Shown: positions 35,818-45,486 of the stretch, in pieces
Position numbering within the stretch: the first letter of the stretch is position 1
Layout of the letters: every line of letters starts with the position of its first letter
Source of the DNA: JBIOHP01 sp044449065
Lineage (GTDB): Bacteria > Bacteroidota > Ignavibacteria > UBA10030 > SZUA-254
DNA: 57,145 nt
Assembly: GCA_044449065.1 (NCBI GenBank)
Contig: JBIOHP010000026.1
Coordinates: 1 to 57,145 of the forward strand
Reading direction: 5' to 3'
Translations under genes and position numbers: made by a program
Notes under the pieces: model-generated
What the model was told of the DNA's origin: nothing
The model's input: the letters and a program-made list of their open reading frames with translations, nothing else
The model's database searches: none

Positions 35818-38800
35818 ATGAAAAATTCTATACTGTTTTTCAGATCGTTATCGATCATGCTGGCGATGGTATGTGGAATATCATTTTCTGTCGCGCAATT
35901 ACAGGGAAACTTCTCACCCTCTGATAAATTTCCCTCCGCTGGAAAATATATGAGCGCCCCTGGAGCTACCGCATCCTCGCCGGAAAGAATCCTTCTCCGC
36001 AATATAGTGATGCGCGGTCTTTCCCATGTCGCATCGCCACCGGCTTTGGGCGCATCGCAACCATATGATTTCTCCTGCGTATGCGACTTTGAACTATCAA
36101 CTGATGGAGGGACGACATTTTCCAATCAAACTGTTCCCGGTACATGTTCTGTAAATCTCCTTCATTCCCGGGATTCAGCATCGGTTCGTTTTTTTGATAC
36201 AGAGATGCTTACGTTAAATCTTTCCGGCGGCACATTGCCGGCTGGGATTATGTTGCGCGAAAGTCCAACCCTTCAGTCAACAGGATCGACCACAATAAAT
36301 TCCACCACCGGTGGATTTAAGATCGACAGTTTCTTTGACGTTTTTTTTGAAGTTAGTCTCGATGGAGGCGGCACGTGGTCAGCCGAAAGTTCATTGAGGA
36401 TAACGCTATCCGAACCGGCCGAATATTCTTATTTAACCGCAACTTATCCTCCCCCGGGAAAATATGTGAGTGATCCTCTCGATGTTATTACCATGACAAA
36501 CGGGATGAAGATGCGGAATATCAATCACCATGGATTCTCGGTGTCTACTGCCACGCCGGCTGTGGGAATTACACAGACATATAGTTTTACCGGCGCCTGC
36601 AGTTTTGATTTTTCATCGGATGGCGGTAGTTCCTGGGTTCCGGTTCAGGGGCAAACTTCCGACGGCATCAGCTTGACGCACCATGATAATGACGGCACGA
36701 CGAGCTTTTTCGATACGGAGATGCTTCAATTGGATATTACCGGGTTGCCCGGAAGCATGATGGTACGGGAAAGTCCGACCAAGCAATCGCTCGGCAGATT
36801 AAGCGTGAGTACCGTGGGGGATGGTTCTTACCGTATCAGTAGTTTCTTTGATGTGTTTACTGAACTCAGCTTGGATGGCGGTGCGACTTGGTCGCCTTCG
36901 ACAAAAAGCGTTGCAGTCAATTTAGGGGTACAATGCGCGACACTTACCGCTCTACCCGCCCTTTTACCTAATGGGGCAGAGGGAACAGCATACAATCAAT
37001 CGTTGACCGGATCGGGCGGTTTTGCTCCATATGGATTTGTGATCAGTGGGGGCGCGCTTCCTCCCGGAATGACACTTTCGGGGGCAGGAACAATTTCCGG
37101 AGCACCGACGAGTTCAGGCATTTATAATTTCACCGTAACAATCACGGATGTAAACGGATGTTCCTCAACCCAGGGATTTACAATTACTGTCTATCCGCCT
37201 CAAGCTCTGACTATGTCGGCTGAATTTCCACCGGTTGGAAAATATAAGAGCTTGCCGGAAACCCTCGTGACGTATCCCAACGGAGTTCAATTCAAGAATG
37301 TCGTCATAAGGGATTTATCCCATGTCGGACAACCGCCTTCCCTGGGGTCTATTCAGACCTATCCATTTAACTGCACAGTTGATTTGCAGGTATCGACAGA
37401 TGGAGGGAGTACTTTTACAAATTCAACCGCCTCAGGGCCTTGTATCATCCTTTTATCCCATGCATCGGATGTCGGCCCGGATAGCTTCTTCAATACAGAA
37501 ATGCTCTCGTTGAATTTATCGGGCGGCACCTTACCAGCCGGGATAATGATACGCGAAAGTCCGACAAAACAGTCTCTTGGACGCGAAATTATAACTCCCT
37601 CGGGCGGGGAATTTCACATAAGCAGTTTCTTCGATATATTCACTGAACTCAGTCTGGATGGCGGAACAACATGGACTCCCTCTGCTGCGTCTTTGCCGGT
37701 GGAATTAACGACGCCGGATGAAAACACATTTAACACCGATTTCTTCCCGCCGCCAGGCAGCTGGATAAGTCCCCTGGGTGCGCCGGTGAGCTGGGGGAAG
37801 GGGATGATGATGAGGAATATTCACCTTGAGAATTTCTCTGTTTCAAATCCAGAACCCGCACGCGGGGCTACCCAACAGTTTCCGTTTAATGGGGATTTTA
37901 ATTTTGAGTTGTCAACGGATGGCGGACAGAATTGGAGTTCCGTTCACGCGCAATCTGTCGACGTTGTCAACGTATTTCATCATGATGATGATGTAATAGC
38001 TAGCTTTTTCGATACGGAAATACTGCAAATGAACATCACAGGATTGCCCGGCGGGATAATTATACGCGAAAGTCCTACCAAAGCATCAACCGGTCGGACT
38101 TGCAGCGTTCCATCGAGCGGAAATTTTCGCATCAGCAGTTTCTTTGATGTTTTTACGGAATTGAGTCTCGATGGCGGCGCTACCTGGATGCCTTCTGCGG
38201 GGAGCATCACGCTTTCTTTAACCTTAAATTGTCCAACAATAACCATTAACCCGCCATCGTTGCCATCTGCGGTAAATGGGTCCGCCTACAATCAGAATGT
38301 ATCTGCGTCGGGAGGGACCCCGCCCTATAGTTACAGTATCTCGAGCGGATCATTACCTTCCGGCATTTCACCATCATCCGGCGGCGTCCTGTCAGGTACC
38401 CTGACACATGCCGGAATATATAATTTTACCGTTATGGCACAGGATGCTGATGGTTGTATTGGAACTCAGGAATATTCCATTACAATTTATGGAACTCCCA
38501 GCTTTTCCGCATCGGCAAAATTTCCGCCTGCGGGAAAATTCAACAGTTATCCAGGCGACGTGGCGATGTGTTCGAATAATATCCAGATCCGGAATCTAGT
38601 TTTGCGAGGTTTATCCCATGTCGGGTCCCCTCCATCGCTTGGCGCTGTTCAGGGATATGATTTTTCGTGCGCACTTGATTTTGATCTCTCAACCGATGGC
38701 GGTAGTACATTTACATCCTCAACCGCATCAGGCGCGTCCTCTGTCAGCATTTCGCATAGCTCTGATAACGGATCGACGCAATATTTCGATACCGAGATGC

Positions 38801-40353
38801 TGTCGTTAAATGTCACAACAGGCGGAGTCGGCGCCGTTATGGTAAGGGAAAGTCCGAGCAAAGCGTCGTTAGGAAAAACGACGATAGTTCCAGACCCGCG
38901 CGGATACCGGATCAGCAGTTTCTTCGATGTTTTCCTTGAATTAAGTATGGATGGCGGAGCAACCTGGTCTCCGGCTGCCAACGCGCTGCCGATGCAGGGC
39001 GTATGTCCGGATGAGCACGTTTTTGCATCCAATACATTGCCACCGGGCGGTAATCTTACAGGCAGTCCGGGAACTGTAATCGTGTATCCCGGCGGCAACG
39101 AGATACGAAATCTCGTTCTCCATTCATTTTCATCGGCAGCTCCTCCGCCTGATTTGGGACTCTCATTGACACACAGTTACAATTGTGTCTGCGATCTGGA
39201 TTTCTCATCGGATGGCGGTTCAACGTGGGTAACCGTTCACGGACAATGCTCCAATGCCGACAGCATCGAACATCATGATGATGACGGTACCGCGAGTTTC
39301 TTTGACACTGAAATGCTTCAGATGGACTTAACGGTGAGCGGACCTCCGGCGTCGATTATGGTGCGCGAAAGCCCATCCAAACATTCGCTGGGGAGATCCT
39401 CAATCCGTCCTATTAACGGCGGTTACCGGGTGAGCAGTTTCTTCGACGTCTTCACTGAATTGAGTCTGGATGGCGGTTCAACATGGTCGCCATCGACTAC
39501 TCCTCCCGCAGCGATGCAATTTGTTGAGAGTCAGGATACGATTCAAGCATTATTGAAGCACGGATGGAATATGGTATCGGTTCCCGTTATCGTGAGTGAT
39601 TTTACCGAGATTGATATCTATGGGCTGGCGGTTTCCAGAGCGTTCGAGTATCAGGGAACGTATAAAAGCGATTCACTTCTTGCAAATAATATCGGTTACT
39701 GGGTCAAATTTGCTGCCATGGAAATTCAACCGATCACTGGATCGCCGATCACCCTTGATACGATAAATGTTGTGACGGGATGGAACATGATCGGCTCGAT
39801 CTCGTATCCCGTCGCGGCGGCAGATGTAATTCCCAATCCACCCTCCCTCACGACGTCGAAATTCTTCACGTATGAGAATGGGTATGTTGTGAAGGATACT
39901 GTTCAACCAGGTTATGGATATTGGGTGAAGGCAAGCCAGAATGGGCAATTGATCTTTTCAACCGGAGACGGGTTCGCAAAAACTGCCGCAAGATTGAAGA
40001 TCATTGAATCAGATGAAATGCCGCCTCCTCCACCGCATGAAGTTACGGGAAATACTGTTGAGATACCGAAAATGTATTCCTTGGGACAAAATTATCCCAA
40101 CCCGTTCAATCCGACAACCACATTCAAATATACATTACCGGGCGATTCGTATGTTCGGGTTGTGATCTACGATGTGCTGGGACAAACTGTGAAAACGCTG
40201 GTCGACCAGGTTCAGCCCGCGGGATATAAATCCATCTCATGGGACGCGAACGCGGTATCCAGCGGCTTATATTTCTATCGTCTTGAAGCAACGAGCGTAA
40301 ACGATCCGTCGATAAAATTTATGCAAATCCGTAAAATGCTCCTCATTAAATAA
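35818..40353 (+). CDS. Large secreted repeat protein with Ig-like domains and T9SS sorting domain
   Basis: The 1,511-residue protein has a signal peptide (~1-27) then six copies of a ~165-residue module. Each copy contains PPxGK, LSHV or FSVS, a F(D/E)xSxDGG strand, FDTEM(L)xL, a (I/M)xRESPxxxS box and SSFFDVFxELSxDGGxTWxPS. They form three A-B pairs, A with LSHV and B with FSVS. Two Ig-like domains (about residues 370-460 and 800-890; GTAYNQSLTGSGG, GSAYNQNVSASGG) separate the pairs. Then come a ~150-residue GWNM ... GYWVK module and a T9SS tail (NYPNPFNPTTTFKY, ending KMLLIK). The repeats are so regular that unequal crossing-over is likely. The function is probably structural or adhesive. 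Confidence 0.85.
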   Translation: MKNSILFFRSLSIMLAMVCGISFSVAQLQGNFSPSDKFPSAGKYMSAPGATASSPERILLRNIVMRGLSHVASPPALGASQPYDFSCVCDFELSTDGGTTFSNQTVPGTCSVNLLHSRDSASVRFFDTEMLTLNLSGGTLPAGIMLRESPTLQSTGSTTINSTTGGFKIDSFFDVFFEVSLDGGGTWSAESSLRITLSEPAEYSYLTATYPPPGKYVSDPLDVITMTNGMKMRNINHHGFSVSTATPAVGITQTYSFTGACSFDFSSDGGSSWVPVQGQTSDGISLTHHDNDGTTSFFDTEMLQLDITGLPGSMMVRESPTKQSLGRLSVSTVGDGSYRISSFFDVFTELSLDGGATWSPSTKSVAVNLGVQCATLTALPALLPNGAEGTAYNQSLTGSGGFAPYGFVISGGALPPGMTLSGAGTISGAPTSSGIYNFTVTITDVNGCSSTQGFTITVYPPQALTMSAEFPPVGKYKSLPETLVTYPNGVQFKNVVIRDLSHVGQPPSLGSIQTYPFNCTVDLQVSTDGGSTFTNSTASGPCIILLSHASDVGPDSFFNTEMLSLNLSGGTLPAGIMIRESPTKQSLGREIITPSGGEFHISSFFDIFTELSLDGGTTWTPSAASLPVELTTPDENTFNTDFFPPPGSWISPLGAPVSWGKGMMMRNIHLENFSVSNPEPARGATQQFPFNGDFNFELSTDGGQNWSSVHAQSVDVVNVFHHDDDVIASFFDTEILQMNITGLPGGIIIRESPTKASTGRTCSVPSSGNFRISSFFDVFTELSLDGGATWMPSAGSITLSLTLNCPTITINPPSLPSAVNGSAYNQNVSASGGTPPYSYSISSGSLPSGISPSSGGVLSGTLTHAGIYNFTVMAQDADGCIGTQEYSITIYGTPSFSASAKFPPAGKFNSYPGDVAMCSNNIQIRNLVLRGLSHVGSPPSLGAVQGYDFSCALDFDLSTDGGSTFTSSTASGASSVSISHSSDNGSTQYFDTEMLSLNVTTGGVGAVMVRESPSKASLGKTTIVPDPRGYRISSFFDVFLELSMDGGATWSPAANALPMQGVCPDEHVFASNTLPPGGNLTGSPGTVIVYPGGNEIRNLVLHSFSSAAPPPDLGLSLTHSYNCVCDLDFSSDGGSTWVTVHGQCSNADSIEHHDDDGTASFFDTEMLQMDLTVSGPPASIMVRESPSKHSLGRSSIRPINGGYRVSSFFDVFTELSLDGGSTWSPSTTPPAAMQFVESQDTIQALLKHGWNMVSVPVIVSDFTEIDIYGLAVSRAFEYQGTYKSDSLLANNIGYWVKFAAMEIQPITGSPITLDTINVVTGWNMIGSISYPVAAADVIPNPPSLTTSKFFTYENGYVVKDTVQPGYGYWVKASQNGQLIFSTGDGFAKTAARLKIIESDEMPPPPPHEVTGNTVEIPKMYSLGQNYPNPFNPTTTFKYTLPGDSYVRVVIYDVLGQTVKTLVDQVQPAGYKSISWDANAVSSGLYFYRLEATSVNDPSIKFMQIRKMLLIK

Positions 40354-40740
40354 GTAGGACGGATAGAGAATAAAACCCCGATTTCAGTTTAATGGAATCG
40401 GGGTTTTTTATTTTAAATATTCAAAATGGATATTTGAATTGTTTAATCGTTTATTAAAACGGGTCAAAATCGCATAAATTCCTCAAATATTTCATTCTTA
40501 TCTCTGAACTTCAAGTTATTTTAAATTCTTCGGTAATCCCGAACCCTCATTAAATTCGTTGCATCTAATCTGGACAAGGTTATCCATAAAGACGGGGTAA
40601 CCGGGATTAACGATGATGACAATAGAATTCAAAATATTTCAGATTAAACAATCAATAGCAATACACCCCGGCGATAGCTCCGGATTTAACCCCGCCGTGA
40701 ATCCCTTCCGGCTTTACACTTCTTCAGAAAGGATTATGCT
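40354..40740. other. Intergenic region, terminator then leader
   Basis: After the terminator at 40,372-40,408 the spacer is A+T-rich and without a recognised gene. AGAAAGGA lies before the start of the multihaem cytochrome gene. Confidence 0.45.
40372..40408 (+). terminator. Intrinsic terminator
   Basis: Perfect 12-base arms AAAACCCCGATT (40,372-40,383) and AATCGGGGTTTT (40,396-40,407) with a run of T downstream lie 19 bases after the stop of the large repeat protein. This is a standard Rho-independent terminator. Confidence 0.85.
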
Positions 40741-43341
40741 ATGATAAAATGTATCCCCTCATCATCGTTGATAGCGGCAATCGTTATGCTTCTCATTCCA
40801 TTGACCGCGTTGTCGCAAGACTATGTGCTCATCGGATGGAACGATCTTGGCATGCATTGCGCTAACAAAAATTTTTCTAAAATCGCCGTGCTTCCGCCAT
40901 TCAACAATGTTAACGCCCAGCTCATCATGAAATCCGCGGGACAGCCCCCGCAATTAGTCACATCGGGCTATACTATAGAGTATTCGATACCCAATAATAC
41001 GTACTCCGTCGGCAAGACCGATTTCTGGACGTATGCCCAGCAATTATTCGGACTGCCTGCGCCTTTGCCTCCGAACATCGGATTAACCGGCAAAGGTTTA
41101 ACCGGACAATTGGACAGCAGCGGGAATTATTTTTCCGCGCGTGGTATTCCTCTTACGCCATATCCCGATTCCGATCTGGTGAATGAAAATCCGTACCAGC
41201 TTATTCATCTGGTTGCGAAGAGTAAAGCGGACGGAAGCGTGCTCGCGACAACCGACGCGGTCATCCCGGTCAGCAATGAAGTCGGCTGCGTGCAATCCGG
41301 GTGCCACTCATCCGAGAATGATATTTTAAATGCGCATGAAGACGTCTCCGGTTTCAACCGGAATGGTCCTGTTCTTTGCGCAAATTGCCATTCATCGAAT
41401 GCGTTAGGAACGAAAGGGATACCCGAGGCGGGACCATTCTCAGAGCGAATCCACGGAGCGCACAGCGATGTCCTGGGATCGTCGAATACCGTCGCAACCT
41501 GTTATAAATGCCATCCCGGACCGAAGACCCAATGTTTGCGGGATATTATGGGCAGAAATCCGACCAATCCACTGGCGTGCGAATATTGCCATGGAACGCT
41601 GGCGAATGTCGCAAGCTCGATAAGCAACGGCAGGCAGCCCTGGCTGCAGGAACCGCAATGCGGCAATTGTCATGGAGCGAATTATGCCGAAGAGCCGGGA
41701 AAATTATTCCGCCAATCGCAGGGACACGGCGGATTGTTCTGCTCTGCTTGTCACAGCAGTCCCCATTCTATTCTTCCCACAGTCCAGCCGAATGATAATC
41801 TCCAGAATATCCGGCTTCAGGGTTTTGCCGGCACATTGAGAAAGTGTTCCGTGTGTCATGCGACTCCGCCTTCCGGGCCCGGTCCCCATGGAATTATGGA
41901 TACGGTTTATTCTTTAACGCACGCGCCCGTTCCGACGCTGCCCTCGAATGGCGTCTTCGGGATCACGACCAACCCGCGATTGCAATGGACTGCAGTACAA
42001 TATGATCAGACGTACCGGCTTCAGGTTGCTGCAGATTCATCTTTTAGTACTGTGATATTGGATGACTCTTCGCTGACAACTAATTATCAAGATGTAGGTC
42101 CTCTCGGCAGCGGCAATAAATATTACTGGCGTGTTCTTGCGGTAAATTCAAGCGGCTCCACACCGTGGTCTGATAGTTGGAGTTTTACTACCGGCACGGG
42201 AACAACATATACCTACACCATGAATAGCCCCTGGAATCTGGTCTCTCTTCCCGTGGACGTGAGCAATCCTCAAGTCGCCGTGCAATTTCCTTCGGCAAAC
42301 TCAGCCGCTTACGGGTATATTCCAAATTCCGGTTATGTAACGCGCGATACGCTCATTCATGGCGCGGGCTACTGGATGAAGTTCAACAACACCCAGCCTC
42401 TGAATATGACTGGTATGCCGTATCCAATCGATACAATCAATGTAGCGGCAGGATGGAACCTCATCGGCTCGGTAAGCAATCCGGTGGCAAAGAATTCGAT
42501 TATCACGATGGGCACAACCATTGGGTCCCAATTCTTCGGTTACAATAAAGGATATCTCCCCTCCGATACGCTGCTACCCGCGCACGGGTATTGGGTGAAG
42601 GTCAGCGATGCGGGGAAACTTATTCTCGGCGCCGGAGCGATGAATATGACCGCAACTAATGCATCGGCATTGCTTAACATGAATTCTCTCATTGCAGAAG
42701 ACGCCTCCGGCAACAAGCAAACATTGTATTTCGGAAAATCTCCTGAGGGAGCTTTCAAAACGAATCAGTACGAGATGCCGCCCGCAGCACCGGAGGGCGA
42801 ATTCGATGTCCGCTATGGTACGGACACATACGTTGAGTTTGCCGCAATCGATCGGGCGCGAGAGCTGCCGGTTATCATCACAACCAATTCGTATCCTGTC
42901 ACGGTTAAATGGCGGATGAGAACGTCACCGTTCGATGCGGTATTCGTTTTAAATGGAACAGAACTGAGCGCAGGTTCAGACGGCATGATCACTTTGGCGG
43001 ATGCGCAATCCCGCCTGGTTTTAAAATTAGGCGCGTCTGCGGCGAGAAATACCCCGCAGGAATTCGTGTTGGAACAAAATTATCCGAACCCGTTTAACCC
43101 AACAACGGTTATCAATTATCAATTACCGTTTGAAAGCCGGGTGGTGATGAAAGTCTATAACATTGTCGGCGAGGTGGTGAGCACGCTGGTGGATGGCGTT
43201 CAGGGAGCGGGAATGAAATCCGTCGAGTGGAATTCGGGCAATTACTCCAGCGGGATTTACTTCTATCGTATTCAGATCACGAGCATGGAAAGCCCGACAA
43301 AAACGTTTACGCAGGGGCGGAAGATGCTGCTGCTGAAATAA
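40741..43341 (+). CDS. Seven-haem c-type cytochrome with T9SS sorting domain
   Basis: This 866-residue exported protein has a signal peptide (~1-26). Haem attachment sites: six CxxCH (Cys213, 254, 280, 307, 334, 369) plus one CxxxxCH variant (Cys183-His189). The mature N-terminus (DYVLIGWNDLGMHC) resembles a family of cytochrome-associated domains. A fibronectin-III-like domain spans ~390-480, a GWNL ... GYWVK module ~490-640, and the last ~85 residues form a T9SS sorting domain (NYPNPFNPTTVINYQLP, KMLLLK). T9SS export implies a surface-exposed redox protein, potentially in extracellular electron transfer. The module shared with the upstream 1,511-residue protein suggests both belong to one surface assembly. 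Confidence 0.9.
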   Translation: MIKCIPSSSLIAAIVMLLIPLTALSQDYVLIGWNDLGMHCANKNFSKIAVLPPFNNVNAQLIMKSAGQPPQLVTSGYTIEYSIPNNTYSVGKTDFWTYAQQLFGLPAPLPPNIGLTGKGLTGQLDSSGNYFSARGIPLTPYPDSDLVNENPYQLIHLVAKSKADGSVLATTDAVIPVSNEVGCVQSGCHSSENDILNAHEDVSGFNRNGPVLCANCHSSNALGTKGIPEAGPFSERIHGAHSDVLGSSNTVATCYKCHPGPKTQCLRDIMGRNPTNPLACEYCHGTLANVASSISNGRQPWLQEPQCGNCHGANYAEEPGKLFRQSQGHGGLFCSACHSSPHSILPTVQPNDNLQNIRLQGFAGTLRKCSVCHATPPSGPGPHGIMDTVYSLTHAPVPTLPSNGVFGITTNPRLQWTAVQYDQTYRLQVAADSSFSTVILDDSSLTTNYQDVGPLGSGNKYYWRVLAVNSSGSTPWSDSWSFTTGTGTTYTYTMNSPWNLVSLPVDVSNPQVAVQFPSANSAAYGYIPNSGYVTRDTLIHGAGYWMKFNNTQPLNMTGMPYPIDTINVAAGWNLIGSVSNPVAKNSIITMGTTIGSQFFGYNKGYLPSDTLLPAHGYWVKVSDAGKLILGAGAMNMTATNASALLNMNSLIAEDASGNKQTLYFGKSPEGAFKTNQYEMPPAAPEGEFDVRYGTDTYVEFAAIDRARELPVIITTNSYPVTVKWRMRTSPFDAVFVLNGTELSAGSDGMITLADAQSRLVLKLGASAARNTPQEFVLEQNYPNPFNPTTVINYQLPFESRVVMKVYNIVGEVVSTLVDGVQGAGMKSVEWNSGNYSSGIYFYRIQITSMESPTKTFTQGRKMLLLK

Positions 43342-43371
43342 GTATCCAATTACCTGATTCCCTAAATTACG

Positions 43372-43402
43372 AAGGCTCCTGAATCACCAGGGGCCTTTTT
43401 TA
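43372..43402 (+). terminator. Intrinsic terminator
   Basis: The hairpin AGGCTCCTG AATCAC CAGGGGCCT, with one wobble pair, is followed by a T-run (43,397-43,401), 30 bases after the multihaem cytochrome gene. The minus-strand gene converges here. Confidence 0.7.
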
Positions 43403-43405
43403 TAC

Positions 43406-44206
43406 TCAGATTTTAGGTTTGATAATAGCTGAATTAAACCGAACCAATTTATCCCAGTCAACGGAACCATCTTTTCTGCAAAATGTGGTTAAAAATTTAT
43501 ATGTAAAAAGGTTAATCATTTTTGAATAACTTTTAATGAAATCTTCATTCCTCTCCTTGGCTTTATGACCTAATGCATCAATAATTTTCATATCTAATTC
43601 TGAATCGCCAGAAATGAATTCCCAAAATTCTTGGCCGCATAATATTGAGTAGCTTCTCTTTTTACGATTTTTATTCCTTCCATAGCAACAACCATTAACA
43701 GTAGCAATTTCGAGGTTGGAATTAACAATATGGAGGGTGTTTATTGCGTTGTTGAAATCCGATTCAAGTTTTTTGATTTGTGAATTGTTTCCCCAATTTG
43801 GTTCTGTTTTGATAGTTACGAGATAGCGTATATTATCTCTGTCAAATTCCAAATCGATTCCAGAAAAACTAGATTTCCAACCATTATATATCTTTTTGTT
43901 GATTATTATTGCTATCTCTTTCAGAATATTTTCTTGAATTGCATCCTCTGATTCTTTAAGATTTTCCTCGATTAAACCGGTAATAATTTTTGAAATATCC
44001 ATGCAGTTATTTTTGTGAACGTATGGGTTAATATTCTCAACTAATCGGTCAAATTCCAATTTGTTCAGAACTGAAAGAAGAGTTAGGCCGTAGAAGTTTC
44101 GGCTTGTTTTTAAAAAGTTCCTAATTGTCTGTGGCGAAATTGTGTTCATTCTGATCTTCCTTTCACGACTCATATGTTTCATAATCTGGATTGAAAGACT
44201 AAGCAT
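43406..44206 (-). CDS. Restriction-endonuclease-like protein
   Basis: The 266-residue cytosolic protein has A+T-rich coding and few similarities to neighbours. The stretch FSGIDLEFDRDNIRYLVTIKTEPNWGNNSQ fits a PD-(D/E)xK-type nuclease core (Asp, Glu, then Lys in TIK), as in some type II restriction enzymes of the PmeII kind. This identification is by eye and tentative. A glutamine/asparagine-rich helical region surrounds it. There is no methyltransferase gene beside it, so it would be an orphan or a remnant. It is divergent to the next gene. The start may be an internal Met (M15 or M21) rather than the first. Confidence 0.55.
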   Translation of the reverse strand: MLSLSIQIMKHMSRERKIRMNTISPQTIRNFLKTSRNFYGLTLLSVLNKLEFDRLVENINPYVHKNNCMDISKIITGLIEENLKESEDAIQENILKEIAIIINKKIYNGWKSSFSGIDLEFDRDNIRYLVTIKTEPNWGNNSQIKKLESDFNNAINTLHIVNSNLEIATVNGCCYGRNKNRKKRSYSILCGQEFWEFISGDSELDMKIIDALGHKAKERNEDFIKSYSKMINLFTYKFLTTFCRKDGSVDWDKLVRFNSAIIKPKI

Positions 44207-44361
44207 TTATCAATCCCATATGCACAGAATACGAATAATTTCATTTATTCCAAAATTTTATGATCCATTTTTCAGAATATTATTAAAATTGTATCAGTCA
44301 TATTAGATTTGCCTTTTACATCAAAAGATTTTAGATTTCAAATAACATCTTACAATACAAC

Positions 44362-45405
44362 ATGCTCGGCGCAGACATTATTTTAACCCAAACAATACTC
44401 GGATTGGCTGGTATTAAGTTTTCTGGTCTTGATAAAGCAACTAAAAGGTTTGTCGAAAAAATGGAAGAACGATACGGCCCTGCCGATAAAGTGGGTAAAG
44501 GTTTTATTCTGAATTTTGGTAATCAGATTACCTGTCTAATTCGTTATTCAAAGGTATATCATGAAAATAGCGCTTGGTATGCTATAGAGCAAGATTTTCT
44601 GGATGGTAAATTCAAAAGGAACTTTAGCTCCCCTCTGGGTATATTTGGTATTTTTTTATGGGGTTCTGATGATACTGCTTTTGTCCTCCCGCAACTTGTG
44701 TTGCATGACCAAATGCATAATTCACTTTCGAATCGCCTTCATATCGAAAAGAAAAACAATGATTTTTATCTGAGAACTTCAGGTCAACAGCTACTGAAAA
44801 TTACCGACCTTCTGAATAATCTACCCATACCTAAAGAGGATGTTGTTGAAGTTGAACAAAAGACTGTAAAAATTGAGACTGTTACTTCACAGGAACAAAA
44901 TCTCAGAGAACATTCTAAGATTCAATACCTGCTAATTAAATTTGGTAGAGCGGCTGGGTACGAAGTTTGGGTCGCTCCTCAAGATAAAACTCAAAAATAT
45001 AACAAGGAAGTGTTTTCTGAAATTACTCTCTCTGAACTGCCCAATTTCGGTTTCGACTTGAACACAAAAAAAATTATCGAAAATATCGATGTTTTATGGA
45101 TCGAAAGAAATATTATCCATAAAGCTTTTGAAATTGAATCTACAACTAATGTCTATTCTGGGTTGCTTCGATTATTGGATTTGATATTATCCCAGCCGAA
45201 TACAAATGTTGACCTTAATATCGTGGCACCATTATCTCGTCGTGAACTTGTGAAGAAAAACATTTTAAGGCCAACATTCCAGAATTTACGAAAGAGATGT
45301 TCTTATATTTCATTTGAAGAAATTTCGAAGAAATACGAGATTGCAAAGGAAGTTCTGCAATTACAAGCTGAATTAAGAATTTCGCTGGAGTCAGAAAAGT
45401 TTTAA
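44362..45405 (+). CDS. Nuclease-like hypothetical protein
   Basis: The 347-residue cytosolic protein has no signal peptide. Its C-terminal half (from about residue 180) has the order HSKIQYLLIKFGRAAGYEVWVAPQDK, then IDVLWIERN, then AFEIESTTNVYSGLLRLLDL and NIVAPLSRRE. The Asp followed by ExE pattern fits a PD-(D/E)xK-like fold, and similar domains occur in restriction-like and helicase-associated proteins. The N-terminal half (~1-165) is not recognised. It is in the same A+T-rich island as the divergent endonuclease-like gene, and the pair may be a defence module. The activity is inferred. Confidence 0.6.
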   Translation: MLGADIILTQTILGLAGIKFSGLDKATKRFVEKMEERYGPADKVGKGFILNFGNQITCLIRYSKVYHENSAWYAIEQDFLDGKFKRNFSSPLGIFGIFLWGSDDTAFVLPQLVLHDQMHNSLSNRLHIEKKNNDFYLRTSGQQLLKITDLLNNLPIPKEDVVEVEQKTVKIETVTSQEQNLREHSKIQYLLIKFGRAAGYEVWVAPQDKTQKYNKEVFSEITLSELPNFGFDLNTKKIIENIDVLWIERNIIHKAFEIESTTNVYSGLLRLLDLILSQPNTNVDLNIVAPLSRRELVKKNILRPTFQNLRKRCSYISFEEISKKYEIAKEVLQLQAELRISLESEKF

Positions 45406-45486
45406 ATCTACAACATTAACCTTTTCGAAATGTCCCCAATCCCGTCTGACTACATGTGACCATAACTGCAGATAAACATACCCACA

